Source: Trichosphaerium sp. ATCC 40318
Lineage: Eukaryota; Discosea; Flabellinia; Trichosidae
Assembly: GCA_038496445.1 (NCBI GenBank)
Contig: JALMLS010000326.1
Span: forward strand, 17,373-81,372
Reading direction: 5' to 3'
DNA length: 64,000 nucleotides
Position 1 is the stretch's first letter. Each line of letters opens with the position of its first letter. Below, in pieces: positions 37,380 to 50,923 of this stretch. The translations under genes and the position numbers were made by a program. The notes beneath the pieces were generated by a model. That model saw only the letters and a program-made list of their open reading frames with translations. It searched no databases and had not been told where the DNA came from.

Positions 37380-37760
37380 GCAAAAACGTAGTGGTGATCC
37401 TTGAGCATTAGTGAGACTTCAGTTTCAGATGTCGTTGTGAAGATGTTGAAAGGTGTTTCATCTTACTGTTGCCCAAATGTGACAGCTTCAGGGATTAATT
37501 GAAATCTATATATTGTACAAGCATTGGTGGCGATTCAGTTACTGTTCAAAGCGTTAGAAAATGTTCGTGATATTAGAAAAAGTATAGATTGTAAATGTTA
37601 TAGATGAAGGCATAGAAGCACTCAAACATAAAAATCTTGACAGCGTTACCCCTTTTTTATTGTGATAATGTGACAGATGCTGTATCCAATCGCTGAGAGA
37701 TGCCTCCGTGGAAGTTTATGTATAAACATTATATATGCTTTATATCATCTCCATGGAAGA
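37380..37760 (+). pseudogene. Possible degenerate leucine-rich-repeat remnant
   Basis: Plus-strand pieces such as SVSDVVVKMLKGV, CPNVTASGI, DSVTVQSVRK, DEGIEALKHKNL, DNVTDAV and QSLRDAS look like consecutive LRR units in shifting frames with in-frame stops. They share wording (DEG-x-xAL/SLK, VQSLRD) with the 34.4-34.7 kb stretch. No gene model can be built; the rest of 37.05-37.92 kb shows nothing else. Confidence 0.3.
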
Positions 37761-37922
37761 AGCATTCAGGTTGTCAAGGTAAACGTACAGAAATCAGGTT
37801 TGCTTTTAATTCTGCTGTTACATCTGCAACATAGCTCACCAATAAAAATTTTCCAACCCAAAACAATTTTTGTTTGTATCCAAGTAAGTACCCAGTCAAC
37901 GGCTCGGACAGCCTCATCTGTA

Positions 37923-38928
37923 CTAATGATCCTCCAATGCACTTAACAATAGTAATTCTTGCGCTTCTACGTTTTCAGTGAGGATGTAGAGCATATTATT
38001 GTCGTCAACTGCCATTGCCTTTATCTTTCCAATGTTTTCCTCAGTAGTTGCTTCTAGCGGTGTAATGCATTTGTCTTTAAGCAGAAACACCTTTACTGGT
38101 TTACCACGTGTGACATACAAACCATTATAGTATCGAGACGAAGCATAAACGGAATAGTGAATTAGATTAGGGATCTTACTAAGCACTGTATGTTTGTCTT
38201 CATTTCCAATCTTTACAATTTCTCGTGAACTGATTGAAATCACCTCTTCACTGTCCTTATCTAAACAAATGCCTTTACATCCTAATATAGGTTAATTGTA
38301 TTCAAGCGTTACAAACAAATACACGTACTAAAACAGCGTTTCATTATTGGCTGTTTGGTGTTGGGCATCAGTTCCAAAACCTTTCGTGTACCACTTGTAG
38401 CTATCATCTTTTTAGATTTGGGTGCATACATTAAATATTGTAAAGTCGCTCTGTCTTTGAACAATCCATATCCCTCAGCAGGCTTTATTTCACCTGTATC
38501 CATGTCTAGTTCGTAGGCGCCAGTACCTTTAATAATGACATATACCTAAAATAAACTGTGAAAAAAAAGACAAGATAACTTGCACGTGATTTAAAAAATT
38601 TCGTATTGGTAATTCCCTTACTTTATCTGATGGCCCAGCACATGCTGCAGTAACGAATGATGTAGCATATTCTGTTTTCGGTGTATTTGGATGAACGTGT
38701 GGATGTTTAATGATATAACGCGTTGGGCATACGTAACTGACAACCTTTGCGTTGTTAGCAGAAGGGATAGATGATAATCCACCTAAAACGTACCTTGCCT
38801 ATCGGAGTCGCGTATGCTACGTCTTTGGTAGCGTAACAGCTAATTCTAAACGCTTTGATCGCTTGTTCATCCAAACTTAGCGCTATCGCGACTAGAAGCT
38901 CATTTGGTAATAACAGCAATGTACACAT
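37923..38928 (-). CDS. F-box protein
   Basis: ATG at 38928 reads MCTLLLLPNELLVAIALSLD then EQAIKAFRISCYATKDVA, an N-terminal F-box (LPxELL...IxxSL...IxxFRxxC). After a GTACGT intron come GGLSSIPSANNAKVVSYVCP, YVIIKGTGAYELDMDTGEI, LMYAPKSKKMIATSGTRKVL and VYASSRYYNGLYVTRGKP. These read like propeller strands, each block with a short hydrophobic run followed by a turn. The last block is AMAVDDNNMLYILTEN. The stop assigned at 37923 is the end of the open frame; an alternative GTAGAA donor after YILTEN could lead to one more exon (TDEAVRAVDWVLTW) near 37.9 kb. It is a likely SCF adaptor with a beta-propeller substrate domain; partner unknown. Confidence 0.55.
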
Positions 38929-39230
38929 TACACAGCTGATGGATTAAAGGTAAGCAAGTGGCGGTTTATGATGGCGGGTTTGTTTTAACTTTATTGACTC
39001 AATTTACCGCCAATTTTCGTTCTAACACGTGTTGGCCTTGATTTTTTTTGCCTTTAATGCTACTTGGTAAATTCTTATGCGGAGTGCAATAACCTCTGCA
39101 TAGCTTGCGCGATTTTGTGTATTCTAGCTAGCACTATGTCTCCATTCAAAGGCACATGAGGCTCAAGTACTGTGAAGCAAACTGGTCACACCACGACAAA
39201 CGAGATGTGTCTTCCAGATAATGATAACCT
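38929..39230. other. Intergenic, no supported feature
   Basis: This lies between the F-box gene start and the stop of the WY-repeat paralogue. A CACGTG is present near 39030. Nothing else is recognised. Confidence 0.4.
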
Positions 39231-40269
39231 TTAACTTATAACGTTGAACGTAGACCTAGCACATGTACGTAGCCACCTGGTAGTATTTTAAAACACTTTG
39301 TAGGAATAAAAAATGTATACCTTTGCCTAGATAGTTTTTTATACCAGGTACTAAACTTGGTCCAATCCCACTCGAACGATGGATTGTGCACAGCGAGCAC
39401 TTGAGGCCATAGTTTAATAAAACCATATCCAGCTCTTGACGATAGCTGCTCAATTGATACACGATACCTATTAATACATTTTTGTTAGTTATTGCATCAC
39501 TCAATGGAGGCTCCAAAATATTGTACCAATCTTCATGGCTTTTTATACTGTGACTATCTTCTAGCTCCTTTAAAAAAGCAAATTGACGGGTTTTGTCCTT
39601 CCAGTAGTTCCTTGGTGCAAACCTAGATTGCCAATCAGCTTCAACGTCGACTAGTATTCTAAATGAAATGTGTACTTGAAACTCAATGCGTTCCAGTTGT
39701 GATTTGGGTACAACGTAGAAAGGCACGAAGATAGTGAGCTGTTATAGTAATTCCTTAAAGTGTGGGGTTAAAACTAGAGAGATTGAAGACAAAAACCATA
39801 CTTTAGGATGGCACGTGCGCCACAGTCTATAACGTCTTGGTTTACTACCTTGTACCAGTCGTCAAGTACCTTCACTTGGAGTCCTTCTGCTACTACGTTC
39901 AGTTTAGCTGTCTGGTGATGAGTGGCTTGCCACTGTCGATGACCTGCTCGGCTAAGACATCCATTAGCACGACTTTAAAATAGCGTTGTAGTGCCTGAAA
40001 CTGTAGCGATTCCATGGATATTGTGGATACGCTGCTTCAAGCCATTTTGATAAGGAACCGTCGTAGTGGTATCTATTTACAAGCTTAGTTTTACTATTAA
40101 AGGTAGTAAGTCACCTCAACAGCCTCAATGTAGTCGACACGTTCGCAATTGCGGGTTCTTGGACGTCATACCATTCATCCAAGCTCTTAATGCGCATTTT
40201 CTGCCCTAAAGCTTCTAATGCCGTTTTACCCACCACATAATGGCGAATGGAACACTTTAGGTGCAGCAT
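39231..40269 (-). CDS. WY-repeat protein without nuclease domain (paralogue of the 2-4 kb gene)
   Basis: ATG at 40269 opens MLHLKCSIRHYVVGKTALEA and RIKSLDEWYDVQEP. Further units are GSLSKWLEAAYPQYPWNRY, KVLDDWYKVVNQDVIDCG, LSTLYPNHNWNALSFK, then FAPRNYWKDKTRQFAFLKEL and EDWYRVSIEQLSSRAGYGF with LWPQVLAVHNPSFEWDWTKF. The last unit aligns with YRVSLEQIAQHGGHGIQRF and FWPSVLALIEPKHEWRWEHF of the gene at 2.0-3.8 kb. In both genes an intron splits the same Trp codon (TG|G) of WYRVS; here it runs 61 nt with donor GTACAA and a CTAAC branch site. After LSRQR a final short exon ends WLRTCARSTFNVIS with TAA at 39231. No IExxG nuclease motif follows, so the copy is truncated or is repeat-only. Confidence 0.55.
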
Positions 40270-40435
40270 AGTTTGAAATTAGCTCAATTTTGCGTGTCGG
40301 GCGTATTTTTATACTGTAACATGCGGCTACATGGCCACAACTGTTGGCATTGTGTTACTTAGGCTAGTACATAATTTGGTTGACTTTGACGCACAAAATT
40401 GGGATACTTCTGTTTTATTATTATATGACCATGGA

Positions 40436-41863
<1,428 letters not shown>

Positions 41864-42052
41864 TTTATTACTAACCACCTGTTACAAGCGTCGTTGTTGG
41901 TGCTAGGATGCCTGTCAGAGAATTGAAAAAAGTTGACGTTTGTGGAAGCTTCAACACTTAAGAACTAGTTTATGTCCCAATTCACCATTGAAAGAGCAGT
42001 TCGTAAAGTGTCGTAAACAAAAACTGACTAATTTCAGGTCAAGAGAAGGAAA

Positions 42053-45000
42053 ATGGCATCTAAAAGCTCTTCTATGATTGGGTTTGGGTCGTACTTTGGT
42101 GTAGGCGGCGATGAAAACGTTTTTGCGCCTAAAATCCTGAAAAAGCTTCAAAATGTAACTCCAGCTCAGTTTTCGTGCGGTTCTAGGCATACTTGCGTCG
42201 TAACAGGTGAATACACGAATTTCATTTTAAAAAACTTACGAATTCCTCAGAGGATGGACAAACGTACAGTTGGGGATCAAATGAGCATAACCAGGCATTT
42301 TAAAACAATTTTCTTTTTTAAACGGACTAATGTAACTGATTATCACTAGACAGGACGCTATCAACGCCTCATGTCTCCACAGGCACGTTAAAGTATAGTG
42401 GACGTTGTAAAACAACATATTAAAGCCGTGGAGCTAAAATCGATCCTTGCTAGTCCACGCCCGCCGCTTTCTCCGCAATAACACCTCTAACATTTTTGCT
42501 AGCGTATTCCTGCTTTGGAGTCGTTGCTGGTAACTCAAGTTTCTTGTGGAGACGCTCACACATTGATTCTGCTTGGTACGTTTCACGTATTTTTTTTACC
42601 GCTATTTACGAAATCACGTGCCTATACTTACGAAACTGAAGCCTCTGGTCGCGTCTTGTCATTCGGAAAAAATCATAGAGGCCAAGTAAGTGCTAAAAGT
42701 ACATTTTCAAAACCACGTGACCGAAGTGACATTACAATTTTGGAAGATTAATGGATTCTCATATATTTTTTTTTAAGCTAGGCCACGGTGATTTAGAAGC
42801 CAGAGAAAAACCGAAGGTTATAAAGGAATTTGACACGCATCGCATAAAGAAAATAGCTGCAGGTGCCAACCACTCGCTAGCCTTAGATCGTAAGTACCTT
42901 GTTGAAGTATTATGTCATTTTCTCACTTATACTGTAGGTGTTGGCTGCGTTTTCGTTTTTGGTACGTTTCTCAAGGTTGTAACATTACGCTCATCTAAAC
43001 CAACCTTAAGGAGATGGAAGCAAGGGTCAGCTTGGCAAAGGGTAACAATAAATTTGGTCTAGATTTACAATTAATATTGTAAATAGTGATAAAGGAGTCA
43101 GGAGATGGCCTACAGCAGTTGAAGGTCTACTTATATTACCAGTAGTAGACATGCAAGCTGGTGAATCACACACAATAGTCCGCACAGGTGAGGAATTATA
43201 CAGCTACTTGAAGTCATTAACTGTGTATAGTATCCGGTAACTTGTATGGCTTTGGAAGCAACGAGGTACTTCAAATTAAGGATGTCTTAGTTAACACTTT
43301 GAACAGTTCGGACAGCTTGGATTTGGAGATACTGCCAATCGATTGGAGCCAACTTATATATCTGCTTTTAAAGGAATGCCAATAAAAAGCTTCGCTTGTG
43401 GTGCTCACCACACTGCCGTTGTTACGGGTAATATTATGTTCCAAATTCAATTTAGTACTGACATTGCGTTGTAGCTAGTGGTGATGTTTACACTGTCGGT
43501 GCAGGAACTTTTGGTCAATGTGGAACAAAGAAACTTGAACACCTACGATTTCCCACTCGTGTCTCCGGGCTTAAAAGAGCAACACGCGTTGCATGTGGTA
43601 GACGTCACACTATAGTAATCACAAAAGATACCGATGAAGCAGGTAACTACTTTCGGCTTTACATTCTTAGTTTTTGCTTATCTTTTATGAAGGATTACCA
43701 ATGTCTAAAGTCTATACTTTTGGTTGTGGATCTTCTGGACAGGTAAGAGGATATTAGCTAATGTAATCTCACTTTGTTTTAGTTAGGCATTGGCAGGAGT
43801 CTCTCCAAAAACCCAGAGGTACTTGATTTGGATGAACCAACAAAACCAAGCTAACCTATACTAGCCTACAGAACTTGAAGGAATGAGGAGTAATACAGAT
43901 TACCTACCTGTTTGTGGAGGAGAATTTACTCTAGTTTTAAGCTCAGGTAATTACTTGATGGTTCTTAAGTATGTTGGTGCAACTCTTATTAATGCTTGGT
44001 ACTAGACCATGTAATACAAGAACAACCATTCCCTATAGCTCATTTAACTTTACCTTTGATCCAAGAGCTCGTTGCAGACTATAAAAATAACAATGTACGC
44101 CAACTCAATATCTATTTTAAAGTGTTCCTTTGTGCTTATTATTGTTGAAACAGGGTACAGGCACAAGTAACCTGGAGAGGACGTTAGATCTTGTTTTTTC
44201 CCATCCAAATACCCTCAATAGTAGTTTTATTACTAAAGACAGTGCAACTACAAAAGGTACATCAATTTGATGGATTGTTTAAACTCGCAGCGCTAATTTT
44301 GTTAAAAAAAGTGTCAATCTCCGATGTGCGCAGTAGTTTCATACAGATACTTAATGTGCAGTCAAGCACAGGCATTGTTAATGTTATAAACAATGCAATC
44401 TCAAAGTGCCTAAACAATCTGCCTGGTAGGAAGATTAGGAGCGCAGAACAGCTCCGTATGTATTTGATAATTCTTGAGGTAATTATAGCGTTAAACACTT
44501 GCTTTGTAATTTACTTGATAGTACCCTATGCTCTTGGAGCCAAGCAGGCATAATCTGACAGTACTAACAAAACTTGTACGATCGCTAATGAATATGCCAC
44601 AATCAGTCAAAACTGTGTTGCACACGTCATGGAAAAAGTAAGTGGAAGTGGAAGCTATCTTTTTGCTTTAACTATTTTGTTAGCATGACATCTGAATACT
44701 TTATTCGGCTTGTATATATATTTACCAGATTTTTATCGTTGCTATTATCTATGAACATTGATGAGCCTGTCGTATCTACAACTTACATCCTTCAAGACTT
44801 GTGTACGTTTGCCCCATTGAAACTTTTCTATTTTTGTGTTAACTTTTTTTCCAATTTAGATAATATTAACGAAGAGATGCATATTGTGCCTTACTACAAG
44901 TTCTATTGCATATCAATAGGTATACATTATTACAGCTGTAACTACTTCTCTAACGTTATGATAAAGACGCAGTTCTAAAGGACAAGGAGAGTATGGCAAA

Positions 45001-46848
45001 GGAATATAACCGCTGGCGAGGGTACATATTGTTTTGAAGCTTGCTTGAGGACTTATTCTTTTATGTAGTTCTAAAAACGTCTTTTCTCTTCTGAGATACC
45101 CATTTTTGCTTACCCCTGTCGCTAAAACGGAGATTCTACGGTACGACGCCGCAGAACAAATGAAACTCCAAATACAAGTACGGAAATAAACAACCTCACT
45201 TACACGTGCTTAAAATTGTGATTGCTAGAACACTATACATGATGCTATTCGCTCAGGATTTGTTCAGAATCCTTTCCTAGTATTTTCCGTGCGAAGGGAT
45301 CATATTATTCAAGACACACTCAACATGGTACGCATACTAAAGTCACCTACCTTGAATTGTATTGATATCCTGTTAGTTGGCATCTCTTGGACCAAATGAT
45401 CTAAAAAAACAACTTAAAGTTAGTTTCACTGGAGAAGAAGGAGTAGACGAAGGTGGACTTGCAAAAGAGTTTTTCCAGCTCGTCACACAACAACTTTTTG
45501 ACCCAAAGTTTGGTATGCTATTGTCTTGATTTCTTATTCTTATCCTCTCTCAGGAATGTTCATCGACATCAAAGAAACACAACGCCAATGGTACGAAGTT
45601 ATAGCATCAACACCACGTTTCGAAGCCATTTTTTTTACTAATTGTGGTTGTAGGATAAACGCGAACTCTTTGGAAACAGATGTTGAGTTTAGACTGATTG
45701 GGATGGTTATTGGTCTTGCTATATACAATGGTGTCATTATAAACGTTAATTTCCCACTTGCTATTTACAAGAAACTTCTTAATATACCATTGAAATTCCA
45801 AGATTTGCTTGCAACCTTTCCGGTACTGATTTTTCTCTGATTTGCTTTTTTTGTTAACTGTTTCGATCTTAGGTAATTGGTAATAGTCTTAAGAAACTTT
45901 TGGAATACCCTGGGGACGATGTGGAAGATGTGTTCGGCATTGACTTCTGGTATGTTTTTTTCTTTCAAAAAAAAAATTGTTCACGTGTTTTTTTTCTTCT
46001 TTAGTGCAGAGTACACAGGTCTCTTTGGAGAATCCGGATTTTACGAATTAAAACCAAATGGTAAAGAAATACCAGTCACTAATGCAAACCGTCAAGGTAC
46101 GATTATTGACTGAGTTTTGTAAAGAGCTAATTTCTTGTTTTTTTCTTAGAATTTGTTGATCTGTACACAAAGTGGCTTCTTAATGACCACATCAACAAAC
46201 AATTCACCGCCTTTGCGCAAGGATTCACACAAGTTGTTGGTGGAGAGCCTTTTAACGTGAGTTACAAAAAGAAGTTGCAGGTCACAGAATAATTAATCAC
46301 TAGATGTTCCGACCTGAAGAATTAGATTTGTGCGTTTGTGGAGATCGCACCGCCGAGATTGATGTTAACGAAATGGAAAGATGTGCCAAGTATGACGTAC
46401 GCCAATGATCTCACCTAATAGAAACAATATGAATTCTGTAAATAGGGAGGATACAGTAAAAGTAGCAGCGCCATTAAGATGTTTTGGGAGATTCTACGAA
46501 ATTTTTCACCAGCAGAGTTAAGAAACTTTTTGCTATTCACCACTGGCTCTGATAGGTAATGGCTCTCTATTTTAAATAGTAACGTATTACTAACTCATCA
46601 AATAGAATTCCTATCATGGGTATATCATCCATTCCGTTCTATATACAACGCGCTGGACCTGACTCAGATAGGTATGCACTATTTTTTTTTTTTGGTTGTT
46701 ATTTTGGTTTACTAACGAGCTTGTTAGGCTTCCAACAGCTGTTACATGTTATAATCATTTAATATTACCAGAATATAGCAGCAAAGAAAAAATGAAAGAA
46801 AAACTAACAGTTGCAATACAAAACTGTTCAGGCTTTGGATTAAAATAG
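42053..46848 (+). CDS. RCC1-HECT E3 ubiquitin ligase (HERC-type)
   Basis: Starts [20 protein letters not shown] and continues through about seven RCC1 blades: [101 protein letters not shown] and [16 protein letters not shown] helical middle (44.0-45.1 kb) leads into a HECT domain: [55 protein letters not shown]. It ends [19 protein letters not shown] and NCSGFGLK with TAG at 46846. The catalytic Cys is the one in TCYN, and the domain reaches the usual C-terminal Phe-Gly region. The propeller may bind substrates or a GTPase/membrane. HECT ligases pass ubiquitin through that Cys. Many short introns, boundaries partly checked. Confidence 0.85.
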
Positions 46849-46945
46849 ATCAAATAAATCCACAAAAAAAATTTCTAAGCGCTTACAAGTGATAACTCAA
46901 AGCACTTTGTTGTTTTAAAATTACATTTTCTTTTGGCCTGTGGTA

Positions 46946-49900
46946 TTAGCCATACCAAGGAGTCCCTGGTGCTACAGTAGGAGATCTCAAAGGTGTTAAA
47001 GGCGTGCTTGGTCCGCTTAAAAATAAAACATGAGAAACGATGGAATAAGCGCGTTTTTTGTTCTCTTACCTGACCCTCTTTGTATCTAATTTAGAACTTC
47101 GTTTGTCTACAATTTGCAATGGTTTCACAACTTCAAGTAGCTCAGTAAGCTCGGGAGTCTAAATTTAAGAATTTTAGTCAGATCACGTGATAGGTTAGAG
47201 GTTTTTGATGAAACGTACAACTGGCATTTCATTTATCTTATCAAGATGTTTCATAATTACACCAACAACTTGTGCCATTGCCTCTGGATATTCCATTGTC
47301 TCTCCTCGAACAGTAACCTTTTGTGTTTCACCTGTTTTGTACTTTTCCCAAATCAAGCTGAGACGCTCAGGTGAAAGAGTTGAAACTAAAAAAAAACGTT
47401 ATGTTTTGAAGGAATCACGTGGGCTTGTGTACTATTTGTAGGGTCCTAAAAAAGGTTGTCAATGTAAGATACTAATTTTGAAATAGTCGTACAGATATTT
47501 GGTCAATGTATGATGTCATGGCATCGTTAATCTTCTCAACGACTGGATTCATTACCATCAAAAAGTCCTCTTTTCTTCCAAACTTTCTAAAGTTTGCAAT
47601 AGACATCATAACCTTAGATATAAGCGTCAAGTTACGTGTTGTGTTATCAGAAGGTTTCTCTATTTTGAAATATAAGCAACTAACATAAACAGCGATGATA
47701 TATTACGCACGTTCTGCAAGACCATAGAGACGGCTGTATGGCGTTGTCAAAGCCGAGTTAAAAAATCGCAAAAATATAAAACTTGTGACTCCTGTATACT
47801 TTGCCAAAGGCTCATCTGGCCATCGCTCTGATACTTTCAAGCGTATATACTCAAAAATACGTTGTATAGGCCTTATTGAATGGGGTATTAATATCAACAT
47901 GATGACAGCATTTACATACTCTGGAACAAGATGAAAATTGTCGGCAATATCCTTCCATATGGCTTCAACGCGTTCTCCAAGTCTCTTTGCATGACGTTCA
48001 GTTTTCCCTTCATCTCCATTCAAGTGCATTGGATTGAGCTTTGTAAAGATTATTAGAACATAAAATCAAGCACGTGATTTTTGTACTTCTAGTGATGTCT
48101 CGTCTTTGTACAACTCTTCTATATGATGTTTCAACACTTTTTGAAGTAGTTCATTTGCAAGAAGATTCAAGTATCCCTCAACACAATGTGTGACAAGTGT
48201 AGAACTTCTAAACAGGACAGCAGACTCTCCTTTAAAAAAAAGGGTAAGACGGTCAAATATTTTGTTTGTTATCGTACTTGTGTTATCTATCTCAATTTTA
48301 AGAAGCATATTGATGAATGGAATGGCCTTTTTCTTGTGATGTAATGCAGCTATGAGGCACCTCAATACTGATTTTCTCTCCCATACATCTCCGGATAACT
48401 GATCAAGGAGGTTGGCTACGAAAGGGGAAGAGGAACACACCTAAAAAGCCCATTAACTAAAACTAGTAATTGCAAATTTCAATGTACATCAAAAAATCCG
48501 TCATAGTATGTGTCAGGAAGGATACATGTAACCTATACTTCGTTATTACTACCATCAGCTTAATGCATCCGTGCGTACAATATATTCCAATTTTATTCTT
48601 ATACTACCTACTGTAGTGTTGTCGTCTTCTTCGATAGTGTTTACACCTCCTCCTTTTCTCTCAAGATCGAACCATCCCTGAATCTTACGTGCTGCTCTTA
48701 ATATTGGTACCAAGATAGTTTTCTCACACATCGCTGGACTACGACCTAAGTGACTCGTTGATTAATATTACCAAGTATTTCTAATAAATGTCGTGTTACC
48801 TTTACCGAAAGAAGATTGACTGCACACTCTAAATGTTATTTCGCTCGCCTTTGGATCAAGATCACTGCAAAACGTGTCAAGAATTATAAAATCACGTGAC
48901 TTATTTACAAGTAACGAATATAACGCACGTGTAAAATTCTTGCACCCATAGAGCGCCACCATTCTTAGATTTAATCGCCATTGTCCTGAAGACCTTTTCT
49001 CCATCGATAAATATCCTGACAAACGGATTTGGAAGTTTTTTGCTTAGCTTACGCCCTTCTATCACTATTTTTTTGTAAACCAAATAACGAATTAATATTT
49101 TTTGAGAACATGGTTGTGCGTAATTTGAAGCGAAAAAAAAATTAAAAAGGGTTTAGTGCCTTTGATGTACAATGTGATTTTTTCGTTTGATTTTAAAAGA
49201 TGCATTTTAAGTTCTTCTGGTAGTTCTGATATTTTGTTTGTAGGTACAGCAGCTTTGACACGTATTTGAGGCGAGTTCATTTCATCTATTTCAGGTCAGT
49301 TAACAATTATTGGATTGCAGGAAAAGGCGTACCAGTTGTTTTTATTTTGAGAACTGTGGTGTCTAAACTCTGGCTGCGAACACTGTTTTTTCTCTTTGTA
49401 GTTATCGTAACACTACCTTTTTTACGGCTCCAAGTATTAGCTTTTTCTAGCCTTTCTAATTCACCATCACCATCACTCTTTGATCTTTCCTTCACGTGAC
49501 CTTTAACCCGCTAGAAAAAAAGTTAAAAGTGTGCTGATCAAACAACTAAAAACGAAAAAATTCTTCAAGTTAGGCTTCATAATTCTTCCACGTGGAATTT
49601 ATCATTATTGTACCTTTGGTTTTTTTGAAGCGTGAATTGAGTCTAAATGGCTTGGCTTCTTAGTTTTATGTTTCTTCCCTTTTGATCTCGATCGTGGTCT
49701 TGTTTTATGTTTTTTTTCTTTTTTTGGTGATTTAATTATTTTTGAAGTTTCTTGTACTTCTTTTTCTTCTTTATCTTCTGACTGGAGACCAAAATGCATA
49801 GTGCTCTTACGTCGTTGATCTTTCGCTTCTTGATAGTTACTATTCGTACTTTCATCCTCTAACAAAGCAGAACCAGCGAATGGCATAACAGTAGGCTCAG

Positions 49901-50551
49901 CTTCATCTATAATGTGCCTGCATCTTGTCTCTGTTTCCAGAATTTTCTAAAAAAGAAAGTTAACCCTTCGTTATCACGTGAACTTGCGTTAAAACGGTTT
50001 TTGTTTCGGTATCATAAAGACATTCACGTGACCTTAAAACATGACTTTAATCGATGTCCCAAACCCACCAGAAAATTGAGGGGCATGTTATTCAGTTCTT
50101 CGGCGATGTAGTCCAAATGTTGATCCATCTTTGATAAAACTTGGAGTAAAGCTAACGTAAATTTTTAGATTAACTCTATCGAAAAGAAGAATATTTCTCG
50201 TTTGTTTTAACCTCTAATCGCACCTTCAACTATTCCTTCCTTCTCAGACACAGCCAAAGCAACTTTATCGAATATTTCCATAGAATCATCATTAACAACA
50301 ACAGCGATCTCTTTTAACAAGTTAACAACATATCACGTGCGTTTGAAACGTTTTCTTTTTTTCTTTTTTCTCTTGGTACCTTTTGATATCTGCACTACAA
50401 CAGGCGCACATATGATAGCTACACGAGACGTTATATCGCCTTCTTTGGGCTTTAAAAACCCTGTCATAACCTCAATCTTCGCTCTGTACTTTTCTGTGAG
50501 CGTCTGTAGAAGCTGGCGCAGATGCGCTCGCTTCGATTCCATCTCCGCCAT
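46946..50551 (-). CDS. C2 domain RasGAP
   Basis: Start MAEMESKRAHLRQLLQTLTE at 50551; stop TAA at 46946-46948 after GTPWYG. The N-terminal 300 residues are low-complexity and basic (KKEKKHKTRPRSRSKGKKHK). A C2 domain follows: KKIVIEGRKLSKKLPNPFVR, IFIDGEKVFRT, then SDLDPKASEITFRV. GWFDLERKG links to the GAP domain: SSSPFVANLLDQL, AVLFRSSTLVTHCVEGY with the arginine-finger-type LFRxxT, and FIFLRFFNSALTTP, the FLRF motif of RasGAPs. It would switch off Ras at membranes. A 13-nt microexon (47433-47445) is required to keep phase. Its C-terminal tail carries GPSTPLTPLRSPTVAPGTP, rich in Ser/Thr-Pro sites suited to kinase control. CACGTG recurs inside several of its introns. Confidence 0.8.
47433..47445 (-). 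other. 13-nt microexon of the RasGAP gene
   Basis: GACCCTACAAATA is flanked by TTTTTTAG and GTACAC on the minus strand. Upstream exon ends in phase 0 after YIDQIS, the downstream exon starts TTTCAACTC and needs one leading base. Only inclusion of these 13 nt joins DQIS to DPTN and STLSPERL in frame. Confidence 0.65.
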
Positions 50552-50923
50552 TTAAAGTCACAAAGTTCAGCAAAAAACTGCACAAGCGTCTGCTCTGTGT
50601 TTCCAAACTCCTTAAAAACTCTTTTACAAATTGAGAATCCCTCCTATTGTATTTGTATTACCCCTATTGTTAAAGTGCACTCCATTTTCTCGGACTAGCG
50701 CATGACCGGAAGGAAGTAAATTGCGTATCACGTGGCCAAGACAAACTTTTTATGGATTAAACATCCATGCGCTCAAAAGATACTGGGGATACGCCGTAGT
50801 TTTTTGAATGCTGACATAGTATGCTATATATGGGTTGGTATTTAATTGACACCGCAAAGCTCACGATTGTGATTTATGAAGTTCTTTATCGGTTTTTTTT
50901 TATTTTTTATTGTACATTCTGTT

